A DNA stretch of 64,000 nucleotides, taken from assembly GCF_018873765.1 (NCBI RefSeq), contig NC_057920.1, forward strand, positions 11,607,307 through 11,671,306, in the 5' to 3' direction. Source of the DNA: Telopea speciosissima. Its lineage: Eukaryota > Streptophyta > Magnoliopsida > Proteales > Proteaceae. Shown here piece after piece: positions 12,301-24,763 of this stretch. The position numbers and the translations under genes were made by a program. The stretch's first letter is position 1. Each line of letters opens with the position of its first letter. The notes under the pieces are model-generated. The model had not been told where the DNA came from. It ran no database searches and worked only from the letters and a program-made list of their open reading frames with translations.

Positions 12301-13479
12301 TTGTTTTAAAGACATTTCATGTAAATATTTTCAATTGAAACAAATGGAGCCCAAGAGACTTGGAGCCTGAATTGAAGTTTGCTTGCACCAACTGCATCTT
12401 ATTGTTAACCCAATAGACCACATACAAAGCCATGGAAGGAATAAATGGCTAGAATTCGACGTGGCATGAAAATGGATGGTTAGCTAAAACTTTCTAAATA
12501 AATATTAACCATAAGTGTTGAAATTCCTATTTTCTATGAAAAGAAGTAAAAGAGAGGCATCATCAATTTTCAAAGGTCCCTTTGGTGAATGCAAAAAGAA
12601 AGCATAACATGGAACACAGATTCGAGACTACACATTTTTCCTCGTGTGTAAACCCAATTTTCAGCTTAGTACCTCAAATTTGGAACTAGAATTTGCATTA
12701 CCATAATCCACTAGAGTGCCCCCCCCCCCCCCTTCTTTTTGGGTGCTACCTTAGAGTGGTGAAGTGGTGATTTCATATTAATGGAGTGATGACAAAGACA
12801 ATTGGGTAGTGAATTGCATAGTGTTATTTGTCAAACAAGCCACAAACTGAAACAAATATTGAATGTTTTGATGCACCAATTGGATAGAAGGCAGAACAAA
12901 AAGACAGTAACTAGAATTATACATTGTAATCTAAGTTGGAAATAATATAAAATGTGAAAGATAGTTATACTTACATTTCTTTTCAATTTTAGGCCTTCCC
13001 CTACCAGAACTTTCCTATAGAAGCAGACCAACAATTCAAATCAAGAAGAGTAAGGAACAAACGGCCCCTCCAAGGAAGTATCAGGGCTATCAATGATAGA
13101 GTAATTATGATAGAGCAAATGTAAGGAAAAAAGGAAATACATTGATTCGTTGCAGCAATTCCCTGGTCTTGGCATCTTCATTCTCAATCACTTCACTAGA
13201 AAAAAATCAGGGAGGAACAAGAAGTTTTATAAGATGTCCAACAAATTCCAGCAATTATTAATAGGCACAGTGGAAGAAAATAATGTTACTTCTTGATTAA
13301 AACGGGTTTGGATTCTCTACGAGGAGGAACTTTTGGTTTAAATTTCACCTGCAGAAGGTTAATGAAAATCAGAATGAAGTGGAGCTTTTCATTTTAAACC
13401 ATAAATGAATGAAACAAGAGTATAAAAGTCGAACCTTCCTAGGAGCAGCAGATGGATTGCTTGTTGGATCTGGCTCCAT
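9345..13479 (-). CDS. RPC4: DNA-directed RNA polymerase III subunit RPC4 (POLR3D homologue), 10 coding exons, 296 aa
   Basis: RPC4 pairs with RPC5 in the TFIIF-like module of RNA polymerase III and acts in initiation and termination of tRNA and 5S genes. Coding exons in order: 13479-13435, 13348-13290, 13195-13141, 13014-12975, 11098-11003, 10909-10857, 10734-10674, 10513-10422, 10336-10100, 9497-9345. All junctions are GT-AG, frames join without a break, and the sum is 297 codons including the stop. The N-terminus reads MEPDPTSNPSAAPRK, then the basic VKFKPKVPPRRESKPV block, ESSGRGRPKIEKK and VAFGQGQASNFMRSYGPPRG. The C-terminal Rpc4 domain holds ELGLM, FFQLPTSLPL, GKMLVYKSGAVKLKLGDTLY and VSPGSDCAFAQDVVAVN. 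One donor (after ELGLM) is GTTGGT, weak but usable. The gene looks intact. Confidence 0.9.
11228..11405. repeat. Foldback (type B) inside RPC4 intron 4
   Basis: The left arm has TTTTCTGTCCGGGAGTGTGG, CAGCACTCCCATG and ATCTCTCTCCTCC. The right arm has GGAGGAGAGAGATAGACTCG and TGTAGGCCACACACCC. It lies in the 1,876-bp intron between coding exons 4 and 5. A close relative with cleaner arms is at 46978-47152. Confidence 0.75.
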
Positions 13480-14619
13480 TTTTTTTACCCCTTTTGATAG
13501 ATTTTCTTGGTTGAAGAAAAAGCTAGTTCTGGAGGGTGCAAAATATTTAGTACAAAATAATTTTACTAGCTTCAGGCTCAGTCAATGACAACAAGAAGAT
13601 TATCACAAAATCAAATGAAGTTGGCACCACAATTGTTTTATGGTCCTTCACTTGAAGTGCAAAATTCCAATTTACGATTTAGTGGTTTTCAGAATTGCAA
13701 AACACATTTTGATCAAACCAAAATTGTACCTTACCAATAAAATATTTGAAAAATTAATGAGAATCATTGTGTAGCTGGAGAGAACAAATGGCTTGATGAG
13801 CGTGATTATAGCTAAATTGTATCATAGACTCACAGCTACAATCCATCTGATCATTGCTTATCGATCATCCATATTGCTAAAGTAGTAAGAAGGATCCATA
13901 GTGTTACATTAGACCAAACCTAGAGAGGCTGAATGACCAGAACCATCCAATTGGTAGTGGGCTGATTTCAGAAGGCAATCAAATAGTTCACTAGTTGGAT
14001 GATTAGGACCAACTAATATGTAGCATTTCTATCAACTTGACTGATGAATTGTGCACGCATTCATATACCAATTCAAATATCTAAAGTTAGTATAGTTAAA
14101 AAATTTTGCACCAAATTATATTTCATATATGCTAAGAAAATAACATTTGACATTTCTTGTATTGCAATTAGATCAAAATTGATTAATTTTCAAATCCCTC
14201 TGTACCGAAATTTGAATCGAATCATGAAATCTGACCAGAAATGTAATGAAGAAGGAGAGAACTTAACTTGAAGTATAAACCTATGAAACTTGTCATTTTC
14301 TATGGTCTTATGCTTGGAAAACCTACTGTAACTTAATATGGTACAGATGAAGGATAGAAGGATATGCAAAGATTCAAGAAGCAAAGGGGCTTTGCTCTCT
14401 GACCATAACACAGACTTGAAAAAGTTGCAGAGTCTAAAGAGACAAACAAGAGAGAGAGAGAGAGAGACAAAGAGAGAATAGAGGACAGTTACCTCCAAAG
14501 ACACCACAGAGAACTGGGTTTGCATCGTTTAGGCTCTCAAACTAGAGATAATTTGGAGGATCATAAGTGGCCTAAGAAACAGTTCAAAATATAGCAACAT
14601 TGGGTACCTTGTTACTATA
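13480..14619 (-). other. 5' flank of RPC4 with a candidate 5'UTR exon at 14541-14493
   Basis: On the minus strand, an acceptor (ATCTCTAG) before 14541 and a donor (TTTGGAG then GTAACT) after 14493 enclose 49 bp that could be a 5'UTR exon; it contains an upstream ATG. A (GA)n tract lies at 14450-14467. The rest shows nothing recognisable. Confidence 0.3.
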
Positions 14620-14629
14620 TTGACACCTT

Positions 14630-15375
14630 TTTTGCCGGTATGACTACGACGCAAAGAGGAGAGTCAATCAATAACTACTTTAAGAGCTTCTTCACACCAT
14701 CAACCCCCATCAATGAATTTGTAATACAATATGAAGAGGCTATTAAGAAACGACGAGGAAAAGAAGCCAAGGCAGATGTCACTTGCATCACCTCAACCCC
14801 ATCTTGTGCTACAGGTCATAGAATCGAGCATCAAACAAGTAAAGTTTATACGGAAAAAGTGTTCAAGGTTTTCTCAGTAGAGAGTTATTCATGCTTTGGT
14901 CTTGAGGCTAGTTAGTGCGATGATGAAATCACAGTTAAGAAGTACAAGGTTTGTTCGGATGGTGATCGAGAGAATGATGTGAACTATGTGTTGGACAACT
15001 AAGAGGATGAAATCACTATTTGTGACTACAAATTGTTTGAGCAGAAAGGGATACGTTGCAGACACATCCTTAAGATTTACATGATAACTGATAACGGAGG
15101 GATCCCAAATTCCTCATCGCTATATTATGCCTAGATGGACCAAAGGTGCCCATTATATTGAGTCTAGACCTGGCGAAGACTCATCTCAACGACAGTCCCA
15201 GCAACATGTGTGAATTCTTCATGACATTGCCTATTACCCTACTTAACAACAGATGTTGGTTGGGCCATAGATTAGGGATGGTTCAAAGGGACATACTATT
15301 GCAGCCCACGCACATTCCAAATACACATGTTGGGTGGCTTCTCAGCCTAACAGCTACTAGTCAGCATAAAAAATA
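14630..15375 (+). pseudogene. FAR1-related / MULE transposase fragment, dead
   Basis: Reads (F)AGMTTTQRGESINNYF, then INEFVIQYEEAIKKRRGKEA, matching the part of FAR1/FHY3 and MuDR-type transposases after the DDE core. After two stops the SWIM-like segment follows (ICDYKLFEQKGIRCRHILK), then in another frame a PRWTKGAHY block (IMPRWTKGAHYIE). At least two in-frame stops and a frame change show that it is not functional. It lies opposite to the RPC4 strand, between the RPC4 start and the far 5'UTR exon candidates. I cannot tell a decayed FRS host gene from a MULE fragment. Confidence 0.7.
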
Positions 15376-17734
15376 AAACTATAGATTGTAACTGTTCAAG
15401 GGAAATTGACTTCATTAAGTATAAAACCCAGATAAAACAACCACCTTGCAGAGACCAAGTTCTTCCTAGTGCAAGATCTGCTTATGGTTTTTCGACACTT
15501 GATCACAGAGAAAATTGTAGTATGACTTCAAAGAAAACTGTTCTCCACCTCTGAAATTTCTTTATTTTATCTTCTTCGCAATTTCTTCCTTAGTAAAACA
15601 ACAATTAGGTGCTCATTGCTATTATATTCAAGCAATATCAGCAAAAACTAGGGCGTGCTACATTTGTGCGATTTTCTGTTATGTTCATTCCTCCCCTCTT
15701 CATTCTTCTGTCTTCTACTCTTCTTGATAGTAATTTTGTTCGACTCATTCCTAATTTCGGGTAACCCCTAGAACAGCCAGTGCACTATTAAGGGCAGCTC
15801 TGTTTTAACAGTCTTCTCCATCCTTAACTCAACCAACACAAAACCTCCTAAGATGATCCAATTCTAGAAATAGGGAATGGGTATGCCCTTTTCTATATTA
15901 TATGATGTGTTTATATACAATTAGAACAAGCAAGTTTGGAGCATGGTATGAGAGTAAATACCTGCAGTTCAAATGGTTCTGACCTCTGGACTAGTAATGG
16001 TATTAGAGTAAATAAAAACCTCTGGACTAATAATAGATGTTCATGGCTATAGAGACCTAATTCATGAGATTATTTAAGGTGGAGCATGGCAATCCCTTCA
16101 TCTTATTTAATTCCACTTACTGCCCTTTCATAATCTCATCACTGTTCTCGAATATGAAAAAAGTTGGTAGATAATGTTCATGCCTTCTCGGTGCCCTCTC
16201 TCCTCTTTCTAGAAGAAAGCCACTCTAATCCAATGCCCCAAACACAAGTCAACAACTGCAACAGACCCCTTGGTTATGGAACTCCCTTCCCCTCACACAC
16301 AAGTCCTCATTCTCTCATATATATTTACTAAGGATCTACAACATTGTAGATAATGCCATTACAAGTTCATTAAGATGCAATCCCATTGGACTTGCACCAC
16401 TCACCCAACAAACAACTTAGAAGATTGAATAGACAAAGAAAACAAGAGGGGAATAAGCCATAACACAGAAAAAAAAAATCATAAAATGAAATCAAAATAG
16501 TGTTAATGTGTTGAAACATTATCGGATGCGAGATCAGGAGAAACAGCTATATCTGGTCAAATTGGAGTAACCAAATCGACTATTTGCTGAGCCAATTGCG
16601 ACAAGGCAAACATTGATCACAACAATAAAACTTAGTTGATAAAATATTAAGCAGTGGGTCAAAATCATGCTGCATTTTCTTTTTTTTTTGTGTGTGCTTT
16701 CATAAACAAAATTGCAGCCAAGGATTCTGGAGGTCTTTACGCAACTCTTAAAATTTCAATTTTCTGAAATCATTGAGATATCATCAGGATCTGGGTTGCA
16801 AGTGCAGACTACCAGAGCACAAACAGGCTGTTAAATCTAGAGACCAGATGTCCATAGCCATTTGCACCTAACAATGCAGCAAACGGGGTTGAATTTGGCT
16901 TTTATGAAAGTGATGACCACCTAACATACAATCTAGAGAAGAAAAAAACTAAAGTTAAAGGCGCAGTTCCAACTTGACATACATTCAACATCCCCATAAT
17001 AGAACACATAAAAGTTCCTTCTCAAAGAGGAAAGGAACCCCCTAACTTTGGGATTCTTTGATATTTAATTCATGAATTATGAAATTGTACTATTGTGATC
17101 TCAGCTATATCATATTATATTGGTTAATAAACAAACTGATGGTAACCAAGGGCAACACATGCATGTACATGTATGGTGTTATAAATATATGTAAAATTGG
17201 ATCTCATTTTCCACTCCTAGAAGGATTGGAATTTTCACAAAGCAAATTGGATCTCATTTTCCACTCCACCTTTAGTGCAAGTTAAAGGCTATAAAAGGAT
17301 AAAGGGAATGCCGGAAGGACTTCGGTTCATGATTTTCGTTTTAATGGCAACAGCAAAAATATTTCATTGGAAATAGAAAGGAAGATCAGATTATAACAAA
17401 ACATATAGCTAATTGTAGGATCAAATGCCAAAAAAAGGCTTGGTGATGCTGAACCCAAATAGTTGATATAAAGCTTAATAATGATGAAGACAGCAGTAAT
17501 GATTTTTATGGTATTCTCTATTCAGTCACCTTTTGTACTAACATAAGGAATTTTCTGAAAGCTAGCAACTACCAAAAAAAGGGATCGAGGACAAAATAAG
17601 CACAAAGGTAAACACCAAAATCATTACTGCTGTCTTCGGTAACCAGAGCATAAATGCATAAACAAATGCAAATAAGCAAACACACTGTTAAAGAAGGGGG
17701 GAATGCACAAAGGTAAACACCAAAGTCGACTCAC
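15376..17734. other. Non-coding stretch (possible 5'UTR intron of RPC4)
   Basis: No coding pattern. It holds a 17-bp inverted repeat (ACAGCAGTAATGATTTT at about 17490, AAATCATTACTGCTGT at about 17620) and a near-direct repeat of AATTGGATCTCATTTTCCAC (about 17195 and 17245). Confidence 0.4.
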
Positions 17735-18300
17735 TTTTGGGGATTGCAGGGTATGAACTGAACTTGGTTCACTGCTTATCCAACTTCCTCTCTAATTTTC
17801 CCTGCAAAATCAAATCCAATAAGTTCAAAAGTCGAATTCAGCAGTGAAACAGTGTGGATTCCCAATAATCACTTGAACTTAGTTTGTGATTGCAAGCAAT
17901 CGTATGCGGTTTTTGGATTCTTAGGCTTTGGGGTTGGACACAATGGAGAAAAGCTCGATTAGTACAACAGGGAGAGGGAGAAGCAACGGTTCCCCTGCAA
18001 CCCATTCACCCATGAAGCTCTACTCTACTCCGGTTAATGGAAACCTAGGGTTCAGAGATTCTGATTATGAGACCAAGAGAGAGTCACAGTTTCGGTACTA
18101 CCTGAGGTCGTAGGAAGGGGACGTCTGCGCGAGGAGTTGCAGAGAGAGTAATGCGGAGATCGTGCTAGAGAGAACAGCTGAATCCACCACTACTTTCATT
18201 GCAATGGAGTCTAGTTGAGTTGCAGAGGGTTGTGCGGAGGTCGTGGTAGAGAGAATGGCGTGAGAGGAGAGACACCAAAATTGTGTTTTTCAATTAAAAA
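17735..18300 (-). other. Candidate 5'UTR exons and start of a minus-strand gene, possibly RPC4
   Basis: Two splice-bounded segments on the minus strand: an upstream exon ending at about 18104 with donor CAG/GTAGTA, and a 67-bp exon 17801-17735 (acceptor TTTTGCAG, donor GTGAGT). Neither has a long frame. The next coding exon on this strand is RPC4 exon 1 at 13479, so these could be its 5'UTR exons across a 4-kb intron. The upstream segment holds two diverged copies of AGTTGCAGAG...TAGAGAGAA, about 100 bp apart. A separate non-coding transcript is an equal possibility. Confidence 0.35.
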
Positions 18301-18548
18301 AAAAATTTTCATCCGGTTTAATACGTGGGAATAAAAAAAAATGGACCGGGTGTCCTAAAGGCATTTCTATTCTACATTGATTCCCACAGAATTTTTATGA
18401 AAAAAAAAAAAAAAAATTCCCACAGAATAGAAGAAAACATCACAAATATTCCTGACGAGTGTTTACCAAACGAGGGCTAGGGTTTGGTAGACCTGTTCTT
18501 GGCCACTTATCAATGCCACTAGGGCCATGGGTTGGGGATTTTTTGTCA

Positions 18549-19019
18549 TGCTATGTTAATCTTTAGAATTTTATCTATGAGAAGAAGCAACACACAAACG
18601 CACAACACAGAGGATTTACGTAGCTCACCCCCAAGATTGGAAGCTACATCCACGATCGAACAACAGAACGAATTTTACTATCTCTGAAATGTTACAAATC
18701 CTCAACTTATTGTTCTCCCAAAGAAAAGAACAATATATAGAGAAACCCTGACCCAGAAAATACAGAAATGCCTCTAGAACCCAAAAATGACCACCCGATC
18801 AGGGTCGGATCAGAACTGAATATATGTCAAAATACATATTGATTCGAAAGTCTCGACGAGCCCTACAGGACACACCCCTTTTGGTAATGATGTATGCAAT
18901 TTTTAGGCCATCCGAGCTTATTTCAAGGCCAAAACGACCCACCAAAGATACTCGAAACCACTTTTTAGACCGAAATCAGGCTTCACCAATAACAACCTCA
19001 GAAATTGTACTGCTAGGTA

Positions 19020-19057
<38 letters not shown>

Positions 19058-19080
19058 GTAACGAAGAATCGTGTGTGATG
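18549..19080. repeat. Possible LTR-like fossil segment plus (GA)n tract
   Basis: Contains AACACAGAGGATTTACGTAG and ACCCCCAAGATTGGAAGCTA, wording I associate with Copia-type LTR leader regions of plants. No second copy or clear ends are seen in the window, so this is only a guess at a solitary LTR. A (GA)n microsatellite of about 30 bp lies at 19025-19054. Confidence 0.25.
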
Positions 19081-19666
19081 AATGGCAATGAGAATGATGG
19101 TCGAGAGAATTCTTCCGTTGATACCCTTTCTCTCCACTTGTGATTTGGGTTGGGTAGGTTTTATCGGGAACGATATTTTTTTTCCTTCAATTGTTCTCGT
19201 AAATATGGACTTCCCATCTACAGAACATGTAAAACTATTTTTTTTTGGGTAGAACAGAACATGTGAAACTTGTTCATTTGAGGGTTTTTGTCCCAGTTTA
19301 TTCTATGAGAACAGAAGAACAAATCAGATTTGCCAAATGGTTTTTGGGTGCTCTTATGTTTCCACAGAACAAAAGAATAGAAGAACTGTTCTGCGGGAGA
19401 GTTACCAAACGTAACCTAAATGGGTCCAGTTTTATGTGTTGAAACCATAAATAGATCTATTTGATTTTGGCTTCATTCCATAAAACCCCCACCTGAAACC
19501 AATCTATTAAGAATTAAATTTTATTCAATTCGATCAGGGCTCAATCAATCGGTTCAGTCGATCCAACCAGTTCGGGCTGAACTTTGACACGCCTCCACCT
19601 TGCTCTTTTGGGTTTGTTGTGCTATTATTATTCCCAACCAATTCGTTTAAATGGTATCACATTTAG

Positions 19667-19852
19667 GATCCAGATCTTCTATGGTGTGGTGCCCGTAGCG
19701 GTCTGTGAGGCACAGACTGGGCTGCACATGCAATGACCGCCTTATCCCTGCTTGGGCAAGGCGTTTGGACAGAGGTAAGGTAGTCATTGTGCGCACGGTT
19801 CAGTTTGCGCCGCTCAGGCCGCTACAGGCAGCACGCTGTAGAGGATCTGAAT
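19667..19852. repeat. Foldback (type A, GTGGTGCCCGTAGCGG arms)
   Basis: The outer arms ATCCAGATCTTCTA and CTGTAGAGGATCTGAAT enclose CCCGTAGCGG / CCGCTACAGG. The core AATGACCGCCTTATCCCTGC pairs with AGAGGTAAGGTAGTCATTG. It is the same design as 4011-4188 but more diverged. Upstream, 19500-19600 has GGTTCAGTCGATCC and TTTGACACGCC words of the hAT-like MITE type. Confidence 0.7.
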
Positions 19853-20070
19853 TGTCACGTTTATGGCCCCTATTGGAATCTGGCTTCTCAAACCTGTCTG
19901 AGAAACTTACCCAAACATTCAACCATGCCGTGAAAAAAGAAGTGAAGAAATTCACTAAATATCGTTACAAGTCCCTAAATCAGAACCAAGAATAGAAGGA
20001 TGAGAGTAAGACATGGTAGCAACAAATTAATATGATTCCTAAACAAAATCCCATTCCTGAGTTTGTCTAA

Positions 20071-23000
20071 TTAATTACAAGGTTTAACTTCACTACTACC
20101 ATCACCATTACTGTCCATTAATGGCTTCACCTCCACTTCCTTGTATCTATACCAAGATGCACAAACCAGATAAACTCCAAAATTCACCACACTCAAACCT
20201 GACAAAACCCAATAGAAGTAATTCAGATGGTCTCTGTTCAAGTTATTGTTGGCCAACCACCCACCACTCACATTGTTCACAAACCCCACCACCAATGAAC
20301 TCAAAAAGTACCCAAATGCAATAGAACACCATGAAATTGCTGTACTCAAAGATTTCATCCCTACTGGGCTCTCTGCATAGAAGAACTCCAAGAGTCCCAC
20401 AAATGTAAACAGATCAGCTCCCCCAAAAATTGCATATTGGAAGCTCAGCCAAAACACACTTATTGGTAATGGGTCTGTTGAGTCTACCATGTTGTGTTCC
20501 ATTGCAACCGATTTCCGGCGAGTTTCGATAATCCCTGCAACTCCCATGGAGATTGCTGAAAGCACTAGCCCTACTCCTATTCGTTGGAGGTGCCGGATTC
20601 CGGTCGGAATTCCTGTGAGCTTTCGGGCAAGAGGAACAAAGATGCGATCATACATTGGGACAAGGAGGGACATGAAGACAAGGGGGATGACAGGAAGTGA
20701 TGGCCCTGGGACTTGGAAACCAAGGAGGCTTGTGTCCATGGTAATGCTCTGTTGGATAGAGAATGTCTGGAGTTGTGCCATGCAAGTGTTCATGAAGACT
20801 GTGCTGAGTATGATGGGAAGCATGCGTAGTAGGATCTTGGCCTCTTCTACTTGTGTCACTGTACACAAGCTCCATGATCTTGGTAGATTTGATGTGGATG
20901 AGAAGTGGGTGGTAGTCATTTTTGCTGCTCGATCCAAGAATCTGTGGAAGTTCATGTAATTTAATTAATTGAGGGTAAAACACAGTTTCAATCACATTAG
21001 GTTTATAGAGTATATCAGTAGATACAAATCAAATAAAGGTAATCCAGAAGAGAAATGGAAATTGTTTTGTGGTATTGAAGCTAGGTTGTGTCACAATCAA
21101 AGTCGGAAAAGATCTCAATTGCTCCTATGTGGAGGAGAAATTGTTAATCCTATATTGGATATGAGCAGCCCAATGTGGGCACTCTCTCCTTAATGGCTAG
21201 CTTTTAAGTATGACTTATACCCACGACCCAACAAGTGGTATCGGAGCCAAGTTGTGGCAAAGCCAAAGTTGGAAAAGATCTTGATTACTCCTGCGTGGAG
21301 GAGAAACTGTTAATCTTATATCGGATATGACACTCTCTCCTTAATGGCTAGCTTTTAAGGATGAGTTCTACCCAAGTCCCAACAAGTTCAAGTGGGCCAT
21401 AAATACTACAAAAATTCCAGGCCTAGGCTCACCCAAACGCTAGGCTGGGCCAAGACCCACTCAACATCTCTAATATTCCATATTCAGGCCAAGCATCAGC
21501 AGAGCCCATCAAAAGGCAACATCAACCTATATGGCTTCAACCATTATTCAGATTTCATACCTGAATTGATCAGTTCTCTGAAGAATTTCAATGTCATTAA
21601 TCCCTGCTTCTTTATCATATAACTCATGTAATGTCTCCTTCATATCAGGTACCGGAAGCTTTCGGTTTCGTATTGCCACCACAAACACCTGGTTATGAGC
21701 ATTCAATTAACTTAAGACCACAAATCAAACAAACAACTAGAGAATTCTGTTCTTATGAAGGATTTTGATCAGAAACATTATCAAACATACCTGTAGAATT
21801 CTAAGAATGGAGCTTTCTCTAGGCACATTATTTCGATAAATTGACTTGCCCATGAACAGAAACATGATTGCAGAGAAAACAGCCATAGTACAGACACCAA
21901 ATCCCCAATCCCAGCCTCTGTTTTGGCTAATCCACACAACAAAAGTTACTCCAATCATAGCTCCAACTGTAAGACTGAACAAGAACCAGTTGAAGAAACT
22001 AGAAAGAAAGGTTGCCTCTTTGGGGTTCTTCTCATCAAATTGATCTGCTCCAAGTGATGGTAGTGTTGCTTTAACTCCACTGGTTCCCAATGCAATTAGA
22101 TACAAACCAGAGAAAAGGATTGCAGCTTGGTCACTATCAGCAGCCTTGCATTGATTCATGTCACTTGTTGCCATTGATTTACAAGGGATAGGTCTTAATA
22201 CATCGAAGTGTGCTTGTACTGTTAGAATGGCATATCCCTACAAAATTGTGAATGATCGGTGTTAACAAACATATCCACAGATGCATATATGCATAATAGG
22301 GTTAGTACATTTATTGGATCAGACCGAATGAAACCGGACCAATAAGGTGTCCGGTCCATAGCTATTGGTCTGGTTGGTTTCGGTCCATTATCGGGTCTTA
22401 TCGGTCTATTATTCATGCTGTCTCCTTTTCCATATATAACAAGAAAAAATTGTAAATCGGTTTGTCCGATTTCAATCCAAATGATCAATTTTGGTCAATC
22501 TGGTCGTTTCAATTTCCTAGCAATTTCTCAACTCAACTCAGCCTTGATCACAGCTAAATGAGGTCGGCTACATGGATCCTATTTTCTCCAATTAGTTCTA
22601 TTCAAAGCCATACAAGATTCCAATCCTAAGCTATACAAGTCCTTCCTCATCACTTCTTCAATGGTTATTTTAGGTTTACCCCTAACTCTTCTAGCTCCTT
22701 CAATTTTTAATAAAACACTTCTCCGTACTAGAGCATTTGAAGGCCTTTGTAGCATATGTTCAAACTATCTCAGACGAGTTTTTTGCAACTTGACATGAAT
22801 AGAAGTAACACCCAAGTTTGCTTTAATTTGTTCATTATTTATTTTATCTTTTCTAGTTTTACCACTCATCCATCGCAAAATCTTTATTTTGGTCACATTA
22901 AGTTTGTTTAAATGTTTTTTTCTCTACTACCCAACATTCAGCCGCATACGCCATTGCTGATTGTATAATGTATTTTAAAAGGATACGTCGATTACACAAC

Positions 23001-24763
23001 ATTCCAAACACACCCTTATATTTCATCCACCCTATTCTAATTCTTTCTATAATATTATTCTCTATTTCTCCTTCTTTATTCATGATTGACATTACGTACC
23101 TAAAAGTTATCAATTTGTGGTAAACTCCCTATCATCAAGATCACCACCCCACTCTCAATCCTATTATTACTAAAGTTACACATCAACTATTCTATTTTTA
23201 TACTACTTATCTTAAAACCTTTTGACTCTAAGGTTGATCTCCATAAATCTAATTGTGCATTTATTCCAACATTTGTTTCATCCACCAAAATAATATCATC
23301 TGCAAAAAACATACCCCAAGGGATCTGATCCTGAATGTCTCTAGTCAACTCTTCCATAATTAGTGCAAACGAATACAAACTTAAAGCTGAATCTTGGTGT
23401 AATCCAACTGTTATTGGGAATCACTATCATGTACCCTCAAAGTCCTTACACTAGTCACTACATCATGATACATATCTTAAATATGTTCGCATATGTACTC
23501 GAAACATTTTTCTTCTTTAAAATTTGACAAATTAACTCTCTAGTCTCGTAGCAAAATTTAAATACCAAAAAAAAAAAAAAAAACTATAGGACCAAGTTTC
23601 CCCACACTCAAAGTCAAAAGAGACCATGCATTTAGTTCCATAGGGTATACGAAACAATGAGGGTATTATCGATCATTCGTAAATAAGGGGCAAACACTAA
23701 CAACCATTGATGACTGTAGAATTTGAATTGACAAGAATGATTTAAAAATACTAAAATTATAGACTTTTGCATATTATGTCTACCATGTGTTGCTGGAGGA
23801 CACCCAAAAAACAAAATGAAATTTTGAGGAAGGGATCTGAAATATGTATTCTAAGGATTACTCTACATGGCACATATCAAAGGGAGGCAAGATGCATCAT
23901 ATAGGTTTTTTAATCAATTCCACGTCTTTATAGAGTGGCATGCATGCTAGTAGTGTGGAATTTTCTTTTAAGAGAGAGAGAGAACTACTACTGTTTTTTT
24001 TTTTTCATAAACTCTAGCTTTACCCCATTAAAATTAAAGTAATGTCCCTCATCATGGAGACATAAATCATTTAGTTCTTATTCTAATCGTTGCTTGTGCA
24101 ACCAAGTTTTGCATATGAAATTGAGCATATCTTGTGCAGTCTTGTATTCCACTTTGTGGGACCCATATGGAATGGATTCTATTTGAACGATTGTGAGTCG
24201 TATTTGTACGTTCACTTTGACGACTACTGTGTCCCTCTTTGAGAGAGAGAGAGAGAGAGTGACTTACCACCAATTCAATGGAAGCAAAGAGCAAACATGT
24301 CTTGAATCTGGACAAATAGGTATCAGAGATCAACCCTCCAAACAAGGCCAAGATATATGAAGTACCCATGAAGTTGGTAAGTGTTGTAGCTGATTTGGTT
24401 AAACTATAGTTCATGTATCCATAGAAATAAGTCACCAAGCTAACTGCATTTGATACAAAAGCCATGTTCTCCAATCCTTCCATTGCTGCATAAAATTAAT
24501 GAAATTTCAAAAACCCAATTCAATTAAGTACTCAAAAAACCAGAGAGAAACAGAGAGAGAGAGAGATGAATCACCATATACGAAGAGAGCTGCTCTTCTT
24601 CCTCCCACCCTTGTTTGTCGAGGAGACTGTGTGTTAACATCTCTGCAAATACCCTGATAATCAAACAAGAAGTGGGTTTGTTAAGAAAGATAGATATGGA
24701 AATGGAAGTTTTGGAAGAAAAGAATGAGAATGCCTCCCAAGGGATTTATAGATTAATTACCAT
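20071..24763 (-). CDS. NPF: NRT1/PTR family (NPF) transporter, 581 aa, NPF4-like
   Basis: A plasma-membrane proton-coupled transporter of the POT/PTR superfamily; plant members carry nitrate, peptides, ABA or other small solutes. Exons: 24763-24761 (ATG only), 24653-24575, 24485-24268, 22237-21791, 21688-21561, 20941-20071. Frames join throughout to 582 codons with stop, a normal length. Landmarks: AAFVY-like ALFVYAMEGLENMAF in TM1, TNFMGTSYILALFGGLISDT, LGADQFDEKNPKE, FFNWFLFSLTVG, YRNNVPRESSILRILQV, RFLDRAAKM, FQYAIFGGADLFTF, EFFYAESPVGMKSLSTA. The TM1 ExxE(R/K) coupling motif reads EGLEN, with Asn in place of the basic residue; as I recall, NPF4 members read alike. The one-codon first exon is inferred from the ATG/GTAATT donor and is the weakest point. 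A TATATATATA box lies near 24860. Confidence 0.88.
21087..21387. repeat. Small LTR / primer-binding-site-like fossil (TRIM-like) in the NPF intron
   Basis: Two similar direct repeats of about 135-150 bp (21087-21235 and 21253-21387) both run from a CAAAGTYGGAAAAGATCT region to CCCAACAAG and share TTAATGGCTAGCTTTTAAG. Between them, right after CCCAACAAG, is TGGTATCGGAGCC (21236-21248), close to the initiator-Met-tRNA primer site of plant LTR elements. Two short repeats around a primer site with no coding room suggest a TRIM-type fossil. It looks degraded. It lies in the last NPF intron. Confidence 0.45.
22525..23395 (-). mobile_element. RTE-clade LINE 3' fragment in NPF intron
   Basis: On the minus strand the reverse transcriptase part reads FALIMEELTRDIQD, FFADDIILVDET (the FADD active-site box) and LESKGFKISSIK. 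After a frame break come ERIRIGWMKYKGVFGMLCNR and AYAAECW. The 3' tail ends in the GTAGCCGACCTCATTTAG / GGCTGAGTTGAG tail typical of RTE-like plant LINEs. Several frame breaks make it dead. It occupies part of the 2-kb intron 22238-24267. A second copy of the same 3' tail is at 50262-50880. Confidence 0.75.

Noticed and set aside
19025-19054. (GA)n tracts (also 14450, 24241, 33279, 38993, 49249) as CRISPR-like or coding repeats
   Set aside because: Plain dinucleotide microsatellites; those at 33279 and 38993 are the same tract duplicated with the serpin block.
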